Shown here: piece after piece, positions 12,047 through 23,625 of the stretch
How the letters are laid out: the number at the start of each line of letters is the position of its first letter
How positions within the stretch are numbered: the stretch's first letter is position 1
Source: Aurelia coerulea
Taxonomy: Eukaryota; Cnidaria; Scyphozoa; Semaeostomeae; Ulmaridae
Reading direction: 5' to 3'
DNA length: 64,000 bases
Assembly (NCBI GenBank): GCA_039566865.1
Contig: CM076959.1
Location: forward strand, 7,237,501-7,301,500
Position numbers and translations under genes: made by a program
The notes under the pieces: model-generated
What the model was told of the DNA's origin: nothing
What the model saw: the letters and a program-made list of their open reading frames with translations, nothing else
The model's database searches: none

Positions 12047-13172
12047 AGGCCATTTTACACGGGCGTTTTTTCCTAAATTTTTCGTAAACTTTTTCTGAAA
12101 GTTTCAACATTTAGAAAAAAGTTACCATGTAACAGGAAAATATTTACGGTGAAGTTTGATCTTATCTCCCGTTTTTAATCTCGTTAATTGGTTTTAATGA
12201 GCCATCGTTGACGATTTTATTCTGATCCAGGGTCAAAATAAAATCGCCTCTAGCATTTTTTTTCAAAGGAGCCAACAAAATTTAAGATAATTGACTGACT
12301 TTGCTCAAATATTTTGGCGCTCGATTTGAATTTATTTCACAGAGGATTGTTGGATACTTTGGAAAACAGCATCTAGAGAAGACAAGACAAAATATTTTTT
12401 CTATCAGCAACAGTTCTCAAGAAAAATACAATTCTTTTACATTCAAAAATCATGTTCGATATCAGTTTGTTCTGTTGTATCGTATTGTTCTCCAAGTTCT
12501 ACTCTTGGTGAAAGAGTGGATGTACTGGCTCTTGACAACGATCTCTGATACGTTTCCCAAATCCGAGATATTCCACTGTCATTCCAATTTTGGTGAACAG
12601 GAGTGAAACTTTTGAAGCTTTGTAGACCTTTGTAGATTTTAATTATGAGGTGACATTTCACAAGTCGCCAATTTATGCTTCAATACAGATGGTCGCCAGC
12701 ATTGGACATTGGTTTGGAAACGAAGTTGCTACTGACGCCATGATGTTATTCCGGTTTTGTCGCGCTTTGCCATTTTTGCAACGAAATCGAAAGGGGAAGT
12801 ATGCTAATCATGGAGATAATTCTAATCTACAGCAATAAAGTCGCTGAAGATACTCAATTTGAATTAGTTTTCATCCTCTGTGAAATAAATTCAAATAGCG
12901 CGCCAAAATATTTTAGCAAAGTCAGTCGATTATCTCAAATTTTGTCGGCTCCTTTGAAAAAAATGCTAGAAGCGATTTTATTTTGACCCTGGATCAGAAT
13001 AAAATCGTCAACGATGGCTCATTAAAACCAATTAACGAGATTGAAAACGGGAGATAAGATCAAACTTCACCGTAAATATTTTCCTGTTACACGGTAACTT
13101 TTTTCTAAATGTTGAAACTTTCAGAAAAAGTTTACGAAAAATTTAGGAAAAAACGCCCGTGTAAACCGGCCT
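12047..13172. mobile_element. Harbinger-type MITE with about 300-bp inverted arms
   Basis: The ends read AGGCCATTTTACACGGGCG and, reversed, AGGCCGGTTTACACGGGCG. They are flanked by a 3-bp TAA duplication (12044-12046, 13173-13175), as in PIF/Harbinger. The arms stay complementary for about 300 bp (to about 12355, and from about 12880). The 500-bp centre has no recognisable gene. It is inserted at the inner edge of the left minisatellite arm of FB1. Confidence 0.8.
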
Positions 13173-13175
13173 TAA

Positions 13176-14128
13176 GAATTTGGCTCAGTACTTACAGTTT
13201 CTAACGAGTTTCTTAGAGGTTCTATAACAATCTTCACTACCTACCTATGCCCTCGTGAATATTTCAAAACGATGTTTTCCAATATTTAGAAATTACTCAA
13301 ATACCTTACGAGAAATAGTTTCTTAACTTGTATTTTCCCAGTACTGGAGTTTCTTAATTGTTTGGGGATCTGTGGACTTGCCTAAGTCGTCTTGTAAGAG
13401 GCAATCTGAGAGTTTAGTTTCTTATGGGAAGTTTCTCATAAAAAAGTACGTGTAGATACATTTCCAATATGGAGAACAAGCCACGTATTTTTTCACAAGA
13501 AACTGCCCATAAGAAACTCAATTCACGCTTATTTTTATGCAAGAAACTGCCCCACCGGGCGGGGGGGGGGGGAGTTCTTGGCCAAATTTTGGGTAGGTGT
13601 CTGCCGCGAGCATATTCAAAATGGTACCGTTAGGTAGACTAATTAAAAAAAAATGGTACCATTGGCTAGACTAATTTGACCATTCTCTGGACCAATTTTT
13701 ACCAAAATGGTACCCTTGCCTCTAGCCCTAGAGGCCAATTTTGACCATTTCCTTGACAAACATTGTCAAATTTGTATCAAATATGATATCATGACTGTTC
13801 GCTAGGCCAAAATTGGAAAAAAGTATACCCTTCACTTGACTAAAAGTCCGAAAATTAAGAAACTCCAGCAATGGGAAAATATTGATTAAGAAACTGTTTA
13901 ATTTGACAAAGGAAGTTTTGTCCATACTGTATTTGACTGTGCTTTTACTCATTACTCGAAAAATACTTGAGCAATGTCTAAACATTGGAAATACTTCAAA
14001 AACATTGTTTTGAAATATTCACGAGGGCATAGGTAGTGAACACGAAGATTGATATAGAACCTCTAAGAAATTCGCAAGAAATTTTCAGTACTGAGCAAGA
14101 TTCTTAGTTTCTTATAGAGAAAATACGT
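13176..14128. repeat. Two inverted R1 repeat pieces inside FB1
   Basis: 13176-13460 reads as R1 forward (GTTTCTTAAC, CCCAGTACTGGAG, TACGTGTA) and 13840-14128 as R1 reversed. Between them, 13570-13830 is a relative of the sequence at about 740-900 (the 'GTTCTTGGCCAAATTTTGG' type), after a G-run at 13559-13572. Confidence 0.7.
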
Positions 14129-14945
14129 GATCTTAATATCTCGGATCTTAATATCTCGGATCTTAATTTCTCGGATCTTAATTTCTGGGATTTTAATTTC
14201 TTGGATCTTAATATCTCGGATCTTAATTTCTCGGATCTTAATATCTGGGATCTTAATTTCTCCGATCTTAATATCTCGGATCTTAATATCTCGGATCTTA
14301 ATATCTCGGATCCTAATATCTCGGATCTTAATATCTCGGATCTTAATATCTTGGATCCTAATATCTCGGATCCTAATATCTCGGATCTTAATATCTCGGA
14401 TCTTAATATCTTGGATCCTAATATCTCGGATCTTAATATCTTGGATCTTAATATCTTGGATCCTAATATCTCGGATCCTAATATCTCGGATCTTAATATC
14501 TCGGATCTTAATATCTTGGATCCTAATATCTCGGATCTTAATATCTCGGATCTTAATATCTTGGATCCTAATATCTCGGATCCTAATATCTCGGATCTTA
14601 ATATCTTGGATCTTAATATCTTGGATCCTAATATCTCGGATCTTAATATCTCGGATCTTAATATCTTGGATCCTAATATCTCGGATCCTAATATCTCGGA
14701 TCTTAATATCTCGGATCTTAATATCTCGGATCCTAATTTCTCGGATCTTAATATCTCGGATCTTAATATCTTGGATCTTAATATCTTGGATCTTAATATC
14801 TCGGATCTTAATATCTTGGATCTTAATATCTTGGATCCTAATATCTCGGATCTTAATTGCTCAGATCTTAATATATCGGATCTTAATATCTTGGATCTTA
14901 ATATCTCGGATGTTAGTTTCTCGAATCTTAATATCTCGGATCTAG
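14128..14945 (+). repeat. 15-bp minisatellite, right arm of FB1
   Basis: About 54 tandem copies of a unit close to ATCTCGGATCTTAAT, with scattered ATCTTGGAT and ATCCTAAT variants. The frames open through it (about 250-270 codons) are artefacts of the 15-bp period. Confidence 0.97.
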
Positions 14946-15171
14946 AATCTTAAATCATACCATCCCATTCAAAAATGAACTTAATACTCTCGCCTTGGTC
15001 ATTAACGATTAAGCCTTTCAAGAGCCTTAAATTGACGCGAGTTAAGTTGCGAGGAGAGTTCACTCAATTAGCAATTTCTTGCGCATGCCGCATTTGGAAA
15101 CCATATACACGTATTTTTTCTTAGAATTATCAGATTTTCAGTACGCCGAGTTTCTTACGAGTTTCTCTTAA

Positions 15172-15730
15172 CCCTATCTGACCTGGGTGATTTGAAACAC
15201 TCAATGCCTGGGGGGGGGCGGATTCCGCCCCCCCTGTTTATCTCTGTTGTCATAAGAGATATGGCAGCCAAACTTGGCACAAAGGTAGTTCATTATGTAA
15301 ACAATGTAAATTTGAAATCATAATTCAATTAGCGATGTTGTTGTTGTTGCTAGAGCATGATGATCATTATGATGTCATATGACGTCATATAAATGAAAGG
15401 TTGCTAAAAGGTCATGAAACTTTATTTTTCATAAAGAAATGAAAGATATAGATCAAAATATATATAAATTCTTAATTTAGACTTAATTGGACCAATTAAA
15501 CATGATTAAAAGAGATACAAAGTTTGTTTTTCATAGAGTGCAGTATGAAAAATTGGTAACCATGGAAACAAGGCTAAAAATAGAATGTCCAAATTGTTGC
15601 AATTTTATTGCTCTATGATACAAAGTTAAACTTACGAAGTATCAGAGGCCTGCTACATGTGTGGAAAATGGTGTAAACAAAAATGTACTAGGGGGGGCGG
15701 AATCCGCCCCCCCCCCCTGGTCAGATAGGG
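15172..15730. mobile_element. piggyBac-like MITE E1
   Basis: TTAA duplications (15168-15171, 15731-15734) flank inverted ends CCCTATCTGACC and GGTCAGATAGGG. Each end is followed by a G/C-rich hairpin (GGCGGATTCCGCC type). TTAA plus a CCCT end is the piggyBac pattern. It is 559 bp with no gene, and nested in an R1 copy. Confidence 0.8.
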
Positions 15731-15862
15731 TTAAAAGAGTACTATTGAGTTTCTTACGAGTTTCTTCAAAGTTCCATAACAACCTTCATGTTGACTGCCT
15801 CTGCCCATTGGACGTTTTAAATCAGAGTCTTTGCAATGTTGACACTTTAAGCACCTTCCGAG

Positions 15863-18300
15863 CGGGAATCGCCGTTTAGCATATTATGCTAAACATCTCC
15901 TCCGAATATATTGTGATTTTGGAAGCGCAAGAAATCGTTCTATTATTGTGACTGCGGACGCGAAACGAATCACTTCCAATGTCTAATTGGACGACAAAAG
16001 CGAAACAGCTCGCGTCCCAAATCACATTAGATCACAGAATCGAAACAACTCGCTTCCAATGTCTAATTAGATCTCAGACGCGAAACAACTCGCTTCCATG
16101 CTTACAATACATTATAGTATGGAAAACGAAAATAAGCGAAACATTTCGATTCCAAAATCACATTAGATCACAGAATCGAAACAACTCGCTTCCTCTGTCT
16201 AATTAGATGTCAGACGCGAAACAACTCGCTTCCATGCTTACAATACATTAAAGTATGGAAAACGAAAATAAGCGAAACATTTCGATTCCAAAATCACATT
16301 AGATCACAGAATCGAAACAACTCGCTTCCTCTGTCTAATTAGATGTCAGACGCAAAACAACTCGCTTCCATGCTTACAATACATTAAAGTATGGAAAACG
16401 AAAATAAGCGAAATATTTCGATTCCAAAATCACATTAGATCACAGAATCGAAACAACTCGCTTCCAATTCCATCGCATTCCATCAATTATGTTAAATGTA
16501 GAGCGACGACGTGAGTGCGACACAGAGGAGTCAAATATAAAGAGAACAGATCTAATGAGCAATTAAACCTCACGAAAATTAGCCAATGGCATCGCCGCTT
16601 TCTGACCCCTTGAGACAAGATCAGTTGTTTCAGATGAATTTCCAGTACCCTTGCGAAAAGTGAAATGGATGCTAAATTATTGCAGTTATTAAACGATATT
16701 TTGATAAATCGGTTGCAAAGATATCCGTCCAGAGTTGTTGACATGTTTAGGCCAATATCTTATTTGGAGCCAGCCGGAGCTACGAGCGTTTACCAGCCAA
16801 GAAAAGTTGACCTTACTTCAAAACTTCATATAAATTGCTAGATAGGAGATATAGCGATGAAAAATTTCACAGAATACGCATTTTTCCCTTGACAGTAACC
16901 TACATGCATTTGCTTTCCTTAGATCTTAAAATATTGAGTAATCTCAAATCTCAAGGCATAGTAAGGATTTGAGCCTTATCTTGTGTCTAAGCAAAAATCT
17001 AACAAAATATTTTTTTCTAATATGGTGCAAAGGGTTTGATCACGGAGAAGGTACAAAAGGCTCAATGATAACAATTTGTATTTTTTTGCATTGGATCTAA
17101 TGCTAAAGTTGTCACAAGTTTGCAACACCTTTTCAAGGAACACTAATTAGCACCTGATGCACATGCATCTACATATGCTATTATACATTAGCATCATGTC
17201 ATATAATATGTCAAGCCTCTCAAAAGGATTTGATATAACAGTGTTGCACCTTCTAGAAAAGACTAGGATACTGAAGAGCTGAAATAGCCTGCAGCTCAGC
17301 AACTTGGCATTTCATCCATTATCTATGAAAACAAACAGCACCCCAATTGTTGGACCACAATCACTTTGCAAAATAATCGGTTGGATCTTGAAAGTACCCC
17401 AATCGTCTCTAGTAATCACAAATGCAATTTTCGAACAGACATAAAGAGTTTAACCCTTCGCAGCTTGAACATAAAATTTGTGGCTCATTAAAGATGTTGG
17501 TAGTCAAATGCTTCTTAGCTTTGATAATGCCAGACAGATATAAATGCATTTTTTCATAAGAAGCCGCTTATAATACGGTAGACTCAATTTTTCGAAAGTT
17601 AAGAAACAACTCTACCTGAATTTATTGCAGTTTTAATTTTCCTATCGCACTCAAGCATGTTTTAACGCTGCATAGTTATAGCAACTATTTGGACATTAGT
17701 TTGAGTTCGAATTATATCATTTAGTTGTTTTAGGATCTTACTAAGTAATATGGGAATAATGGCAAGCAGAACCAATTTAAATTATATAAATAATTTGGGA
17801 ACCTTTGAGACAAAACAAAGTTTCCGGCATTAGAAATATACGAAACACTTAAGAAACTTAAAAATCTAAGAAATTGTCTACCGGCCCCGGACCTTAGTTT
17901 TTTTTGTCACGGAAACTGAAACATGGATTTCGCGCCTGCTGACATATAATTAGACATTGGAGGCGAGTTGTTACGATTCCGTGATCTAATGTGATTTAGG
18001 AATCGAAATGTTTCGCTTATTTTCGCCCTGCATGTAATGTATGTAATGTAATGTATTGTAAGCATGGAAGCGAGTTGTTTCGCGTCTGACATCTAATTAG
18101 ACATTGGAAGCGAGTTATTTCGATTCTGTGATCCAATGTGATTTTGGAATCGAAATGTTTCGCTTCCCATTGCCAATTAGACATTGGAATCCGATTCTTT
18201 CGCGTACTTTCGCGCAATAAATAGAGGAATTAACTCGCTTCTAAAATCACATTCTATTTGGATGAATTCATTCGCATATTATGCCATATGTTATTTTCCC
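15863..18300. mobile_element. Mutator-like fold-back element FB2
   Basis: An exact 9-bp duplication, CCTTCCGAG (15854-15862 and 18301-18309), flanks ends that begin GGGAA and share a GCATATTATGC motif. The arms contain direct repeats of an AACTCGCTTCC / GCGAAAC / ACATTAGATC unit: three copies of about 136 bp at 15960-16465 on the left, and the reverse complement at 17940-18235 on the right. The centre (16470-17900) is non-coding. About 320 bp of it (16560-16880) recurs at 51760-52080. An R2 repeat piece is at 17560-17900. Confidence 0.8.
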
Positions 18301-18459
18301 CCTTCCGAGTAGTTTTAAACAGGGAACGAGTGAAAATAAACTAAAACATGTGTCGAAATAAATAGTTTCCTAAGTTATATTTTCCCAGTGCTCGAGTTTC
18401 TTTATTTGTTGGCGATCTGAGTTCCTTATGGGCAGTTTCTTATAAGCAAATACGTGTAT

Positions 18460-18655
18460 GACTAATGTGTAAACATTGGGAACGCTTAAAAAAGAATGTT
18501 TTGACATTTTCAGGAGGGCACAGGTAGTGATGATGAACATTGTCATTGAACCCATGAGAAACTCGTAAGAAACTCTTGAGAACTGAAAATGTGATAATGT
18601 TAAGAAAGTGTCACTATAGCCCCATATTTTTGGCTTCTTATAAAAAAGTACGTGC
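18460..18655 (-). repeat. Partial R1 copy, reverse orientation
   Basis: Matches the R1 segment with GAAACTCGTAAGAAACTC and ends in TTATAAAAAAGTACGTG. Adjacent to, and inverted relative to, the split R1 copy. Confidence 0.65.
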
Positions 18656-18924
18656 AAAGGAGAAGTAGGCTATAAAAAATAACATGAAACATATTTGGCA
18701 TTTATATATTGAAACATTCATGTATTACTGTTACTGTTATTAAATTCCTAATTTGTTGTTATCTATAGTTCGTATTAATTAACTTTCAAGATAGCTATCA
18801 AGTACTGTATGTCACCAACTTAAAAGAAAGAAAGGAAACAAGGGCATAAAGGGAGGTAATGTGTTGACAATGTGTTGACGTGAATCATAATTGCAAGACA
18901 TTTCCCAATGGTTAATGATGTTAA

Positions 18925-19176
18925 TTGCTGTGGGTACGTCATGCGAAAAGAATGCTCCTCGCAGACATTACTTCCAAAGAAGAGAATGCTCTTCGCTTCA
19001 CAATGCAGATGATAATAGGAGATTATGAATGTGCTATTTTACAAAAGCATTCCACAAATGCTTGGAAACAGCTCCCAATAAATAAGGACACAAATCATGG
19101 CAATCTGAAGATCATTATCAACACAAAGCAACTGGTAGCAAAGACGTTACGAGGTACTCAAGTCACTGTACACATT
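18925..19176 (+). CDS. Possible exon, unknown protein
   Basis: An 84-codon open stretch ends at a good donor (CACATT|GTAAGTATT). No family is recognised and no start or acceptor is convincing. It does not join in frame to the ORF at 20869. It could be an orphan exon or chance. Confidence 0.25.
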
Positions 19177-19338
19177 GTAAGTATTTTGCTTTCCATGTTG
19201 TCATAAGTGAAGACAAATGGTTTAGTGTTTTTTTCATATAATCAATTAACATACAAACTCAAAAAGTAAATCTATTGTACCTATCATGGCGGGAATAGAC
19301 ACAAAGTGATCGGAGTTCCCAGGATGAAAGGTGATTTA

Positions 19339-20255
19339 CAGTAAAAACCTGCGTATAAGAACCCCAGGGGGGTACTCTGGTATATACATGATAGGGAGGC
19401 TCAGGTTACTTTTTTGGGTCTAAAATTTAGGCAAGGATAATTTTGTCTGGGTCAATGATTTGGACAGTTATTTTTTGGGTTCAAGAAATTCTGGCCTACT
19501 TTTTGGGTCTCAAATATGAGAGAAAGTAAAGAAATTGAGATAAACATAATTTACGAAGTAACAGTACTAAAATAAAAAAAGCTAAATATCCAAACACATT
19601 ATGAGAAATCTAATCAGTTACGGCACTTTTATGTAGACTTTTATGTAGGCACTGACTTCATAACTTTTGGGTATGTAAGATCGGAAAAAATATTTTTTGG
19701 TCTACTTTCATGGTAGAAATTATTTTTTTGGGTTGATGCGTTGTACCACAGCCTGAACACCCCTATCCCAAATATACCCGAGTACCCCCCTGGGATAAGA
19801 ACCTAGTGGATGAAGAACCTACAGGCTGAAATTTTGCAATTAAACCCCAATTATATAAGAACCCATTCTGCCTGGAATTTGAATTAGGTTCTTATTTTTA
19901 GAGAGCATGGGGTCTTATTCACAACAGAAGTTTGTGGAAGAATAAAAATATGCTTATATTACCTGACGAGAAGCTTTTGCCAGAAGTTATCTGCACTATT
20001 GGACTATATAAACATTTCAGATTCTTCCACAAATTTCTTTTGGGGAATATCTCATAAATTCAACTAATGTGAATGGACAGTAAATAATAGGCCTGAAGTT
20101 TGAATATGAAGAAAATAAATTTTTGAAGGCCATGAATAAAATAAGAACCAATTTAAGAACCTGAACAGCCTCATTTCCCACTAAATACCCAAAACATAAG
20201 AACCTAGTTAGGCTGACTTGCAAAAGTGTAGGTTCTTGTACGCGAGTGTTTACTG
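19339..20255. mobile_element. pogo/Tigger-like MITE
   Basis: TA duplications (19337-19338, 20256-20257) flank inverted ends CAGTAAAAACCTGCGTATAA and, reversed, CAGTAAACACTCGCGTACAA. TA target and CAGTAAA ends fit the pogo group of Tc1/mariner. There is no transposase. It contains another element at 19363-19794. Confidence 0.75.
19363..19794. mobile_element. hAT-like MITE nested in the pogo-like MITE
   Basis: Ends CCCAGGGGGGTACTC are inverted over about 35 bp and flanked by an 8-bp repeat, ATAAGAAC (19355-19362, 19795-19802). It is 432 bp and non-coding. It interrupts the left part of the surrounding MITE, so it is the younger insertion. Confidence 0.75.
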
Positions 20256-20868
20256 TAGTTGATAGTTGGGGAAAAATAGTAGGGATATCTCTGAGAGTTA
20301 TCTTTTTATAAACTTATTTTCATTCAAGTTTTACCTAGCTGTACAGATTTACATAGATACAATTATTCTAAATGAAGCATACAAATGTAGAAATTAAGAA
20401 ATAAAGAAATTGACAGATACTGTAAGGTAAATAATTAAATATTCAAGACATATGAGGACAAGATATTATTGAATTGACAGGCGTTACATTCACAGTTGTG
20501 GCAATCCCATTGTTTGATCAAATTCTTGAACCTGTTTAAGTTCTCAGCAGGTTTTAATTTAATTAGCAAACTCCATGAAAATTGTGGTGTTTTGATAAGT
20601 AAAAGTGTCTTAACTATGTGCAGCTTATGGTTGTACTTAAGTACAGCTTCTTATTAGTGGTTTATCAACAAGATATTGCAAATAATCGCATAATGAAATG
20701 CAAGCAATACTCTCAGAACAAATGTAACCAACTCTTGCAGACATCTTTAGGTACATTGCACTGTATGCTTTAAACAACTTCAAAAATTCTACATCTATTA
20801 ACACCTGTTGAGGTGCATTGCACACCTTGAGCAGGAACTGACCAACTTCATTATGTTATTGCAGAGAG

Positions 20869-21150
20869 ATGGACCAGAAACTGCAACAAACCATTGACCT
20901 TTTGGAGGTGAGATTCGAGGATACTACAGCATCGCTGGAATGCGTGAAGAAAGACATCAAGGTGGCAGAAGAGAAAATTGCTGCCTGCAAAAGAATTATT
21001 AGAAATATAATCAGCCACATGAAAGAAGAAATGCACATTTTAAGGGCACTGAATGACCCAGATGATGATGAAATGTTTGTAGACATGATGCAAGATGGCA
21101 TGCCTCTTCAGACTGAAAATCCAAATGACAGTGGATTTACTGAGAAATAG
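20869..21150 (+). CDS. Small coiled-coil acidic-tailed protein, unknown
   Basis: 93 codons from an ATG preceded by a possible acceptor (TTATTGCAG) at 20864. Residues about 3-60 are heptad-like and charged, with a cysteine pair, and the tail is acidic (PDDDE...). The composition looks like a real exon or small ORF rather than repeat translation, but no family is recognised. It could be the last exon of a host gene. No partner exon joins in frame nearby. Confidence 0.4.
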   Translation: MDQKLQQTIDLLEVRFEDTTASLECVKKDIKVAEEKIAACKRIIRNIISHMKEEMHILRALNDPDDDEMFVDMMQDGMPLQTENPNDSGFTEK

Positions 21151-21250
21151 CATATAAGAAATATGAGTATTGTTATTGAGAATATCAAGTTGTTGTCATT
21201 TACATGGTTTCTCTGACAGTTTATTGCCTCCCTTTTGAAAAATTTATAAT

Positions 21251-22093
21251 ACCGGGTGTCCCCAAAAAAAGTACTCGCGTTTGAAAAATCACCAAAATTT
21301 GATTACACAGCCGATCTTTGATTTTCTTTTTTTGTCAAGTAGATCAAGGACCAAATTATTATTCAATATATAGTTATTCCTGTAATTGGTTTCAGAATTA
21401 GCGAATTTAGCTCTTTTTAGGGCGACCTGCTTTTGAGTCATACCGCCAAAATGCATTGATGATTGCGTGATGAATTTATTTGTGCCTGTAACGCTTCTAA
21501 AGAAACGTTTACTACTGAAACACCAAAATTTCCATGCAAAATTAAAAAACTTTTAGTACTAAGTGTTGATGCAAGTGTCTTGTAAAAAAAACGTGTATTT
21601 GGAAGTTTCTGTAAAAAAATACTACCATTTGAGGGTATTTGAACAAAAAATGCTCAGATTCCTAAATAGTAGCCGCATTTCAAGGTCCATAGAAAATGTG
21701 GTACACGTTACCTGGTTAGATGCAATTTTTTTTCAAAGAAATCCCAGGAAAAAGCCTTTAATATCTCTTGATGCAAAGAATCATTAAAACCTTCCAAAAC
21801 ATCAGAAATCTATGATCTGAGCAAAACATTTTGTTTTCAAAAATGTTGCTTCTTTCTTTTCATGTTGTTTTGTTTGAAAAAAGCAGAACATCAGACATCT
21901 ATGATCTCAGGAAACCTTTTTTTTCAGTTTACAGGTGTTCAGTGACATGTGTCTCACAAATGTGCAGATTCTCATGTTATAGGCACCACCAAAAATGTGT
22001 GACTGTATCACATGAGACAAAAAAACCATTCTCAAAGTCCTTATTTCAAACCGCCATGCACTATTTGGTCTGTACGTCAATGGAGTACACTGC
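21251..22093. other. Non-coding, with one transposon-like end
   Basis: At 21253 the sequence ACCGGGTGTCCCCAAAAAAA resembles the end of the mariner-like fold-back at 55340 and the sequence at about 53831. No matching opposite end was found. The rest shows no gene. Confidence 0.35.
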
Positions 22094-22905
22094 CACTATA
22101 ACCTACTGACATTGCAAAGCTAGGATAAATGCTTACCAAGTTTTGTTGCTCTCGGTTGTGGAATTCTGACATATAAAGAAACAATATACTGACATTGCAC
22201 AGCAAGGGTAAGCACGCTAACATTCATTGTGTCCATGAAAACAGTGTCTCGTTTATTGCCTTCATGAAAACGTAGAGCCTGTACAGGTGGCAACTAGCCA
22301 ACAACCAACAACTCCTGTTCTGTCTGCCTCTTTTATCATGTACGAGAACATTATAAGAACGAGTGTATCATCCACTGTATCCATGAACATTTAGGGCCTG
22401 TGTAGAACAGGTGGCAACTGTCCAATAACCAGCAAGTTTCGTAGTGTGTGAGGACATAGTGCCAGAGCAGTGTTTCTGCTTTTTGAATTCTGGTAGAGTA
22501 GTTTGAACATTATAAGAATGACAGTTTTTCTATAACCTACTGACACTGCACAGCTAGGATAAATGCTTACCAAATTTTGTTGCTCTTGGTTGTTGAATTC
22601 TGACATATAAAGAAACAATGTACTGTACTGACATTGCACAGCAAGGGTAAGCACGCTAACATTCATTGTGTCCATGAAAACAGTGTCTCATTTATTGCCT
22701 TCATGAAAACGTAGGGCCTGTACAGGTGGCAACTAGCCAACAACCAACAACTCCTGTTCTGTCTGCCTCTTCTATCATGTGCGAGAACATTATAAGAACG
22801 AGTGTATCATCCACTGTATCCATGAAAATTTAGGGCCTGTGTACAACAGGTGGCAACTGTCCAATAACCAGCAAGTTTCCTAGTGTGTGAGGACATAGTG
22901 CCAGA
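22094..22905. repeat. Tandem duplication, unit about 435 bp
   Basis: 22094-22470 and 22530-22905 share long near-identical stretches (CTATAACCTACTGACA..., GCCTTCATGAAAACGTAG, CCAATAACCAGCAAGTTTC). Two copies, non-coding, with few differences, so fairly recent. Confidence 0.85.
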
Positions 22906-23198
22906 GCGGACATGGGGGAAGTTTATGCCTCGGTTCCTGGCTCTTCTTGTTCCCTTCCATGTGTCCAACGAAAACAAGGGCTCCTCTTCTGGTCTTCCTT
23001 AATCCATTCAGTTCAGAGCTCAGGGAGATTTTAGGCCTATCCTATCATCCTTAGTGAAGGAGACCGATTTAAGAAAGTGTCATGGCAGCCAATCATGAAT
23101 AATACACACTGATCTGTTGTAGATCTCCGTGTACGGTATGACATGTATAGTGAATAAATTTGCAAATGTCATCATGCTCTATCAATTTGATTTTTGTT

Positions 23199-23500
23199 AT
23201 CATTTTTAGACCCATTTGCCCCCTGATTTAACCCGCAAAAGGCAAAATCGTCTAAAATCAAGTGCAAATTCGAATTAAGCACCCCTGAAATACTCTAGAA
23301 ACCAGCAGTCTTGAGAAGGATTGATCAACTTTAATTGTTATCATTGTTGCCCCATTTGGCCCCTGATTTAACCCCAAAAACGCAAAATGTTCTAAAGTCG
23401 AGTCCAAATTCGAATTCAGCACCCATGAAATACCCTCCTTAAACCAAGTTTGAGAGAGATTGATCATCTTTAATTTTTTATCATTTTTAGCTTTCAACTG
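23199..23500. repeat. Tandem repeat, unit about 138 bp, two copies plus start of a third
   Basis: The blocks TATCATT, CCCTGATTTAACCC, AAATTCGAATT, CACCC(C/A)TGAAATAC and ATTGATCA recur at the same spacing. Non-coding. Confidence 0.75.
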
Positions 23501-23625
23501 TATGACATACCTACTCCGTATCCGCGTATCCGCGTATCCACGTTTTTTTAAACATACTCCTTATGTGCGGGGTATTCTGAAGTTAAGCCCGGATTTTTCA
23601 ACTGCTTCTGAAATCTCGGCATTAA

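Larger units (their letters stand above)
11796..14966. mobile_element. Mutator-like fold-back element FB1 with minisatellite arms
   Basis: Inverted ends GGGATGGTATRATTTAA at 11796 and 14966 are flanked by an exact 9-bp duplication, ATTCAAAAA (11787-11795 and 14967-14975). Just inside each end lies a 15-bp tandem array, and the two arrays are in opposite orientation, so they act as long inverted arms. The centre holds a Harbinger MITE (12047-13172) and two inverted R1 pieces. The 9-bp duplication suggests Mutator-type integration; no transposase is present. Confidence 0.82.
15105..18455 (+). repeat. R1 dispersed repeat copy split by two insertions
   Basis: R1 is a repeat of up to about 450 bp with ends like ACACGTATTTTTTTATAAGA. 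This copy runs 15105-15171, then 15731-15862, then 18301-18455, with the piggyBac-like MITE and FB2 nested in it. Other R1 copies or pieces: 13176-14128, 18460-18655, 38440-38690, 49440-49735, 54985-56155 (split), 60890-61222 and 61925-62045. Confidence 0.75.

Noticed and set aside
11754..12110. Frames on both strands through the left minisatellite
   Set aside because: Same artefact as the right array.
14127..14953. Long frames of 250-272 codons made of ISRIL or SDLNI repeats
   Set aside because: Direct translation of the 15-bp minisatellite; open in several frames at once because the period is a multiple of three.
15960..16465. CRISPR-like array (direct repeats with spacers)
   Set aside because: The repeats are a 136-bp tandem unit in the arm of a fold-back, with an inverted counterpart at 17940-18235; the genome is eukaryotic.
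18925..21150. Joining the exon-like ORF at 18925-19176 to the coiled-coil ORF at 20869 as one gene
   Set aside because: The donor is phase 0, but every nearby acceptor puts the second ORF out of frame.
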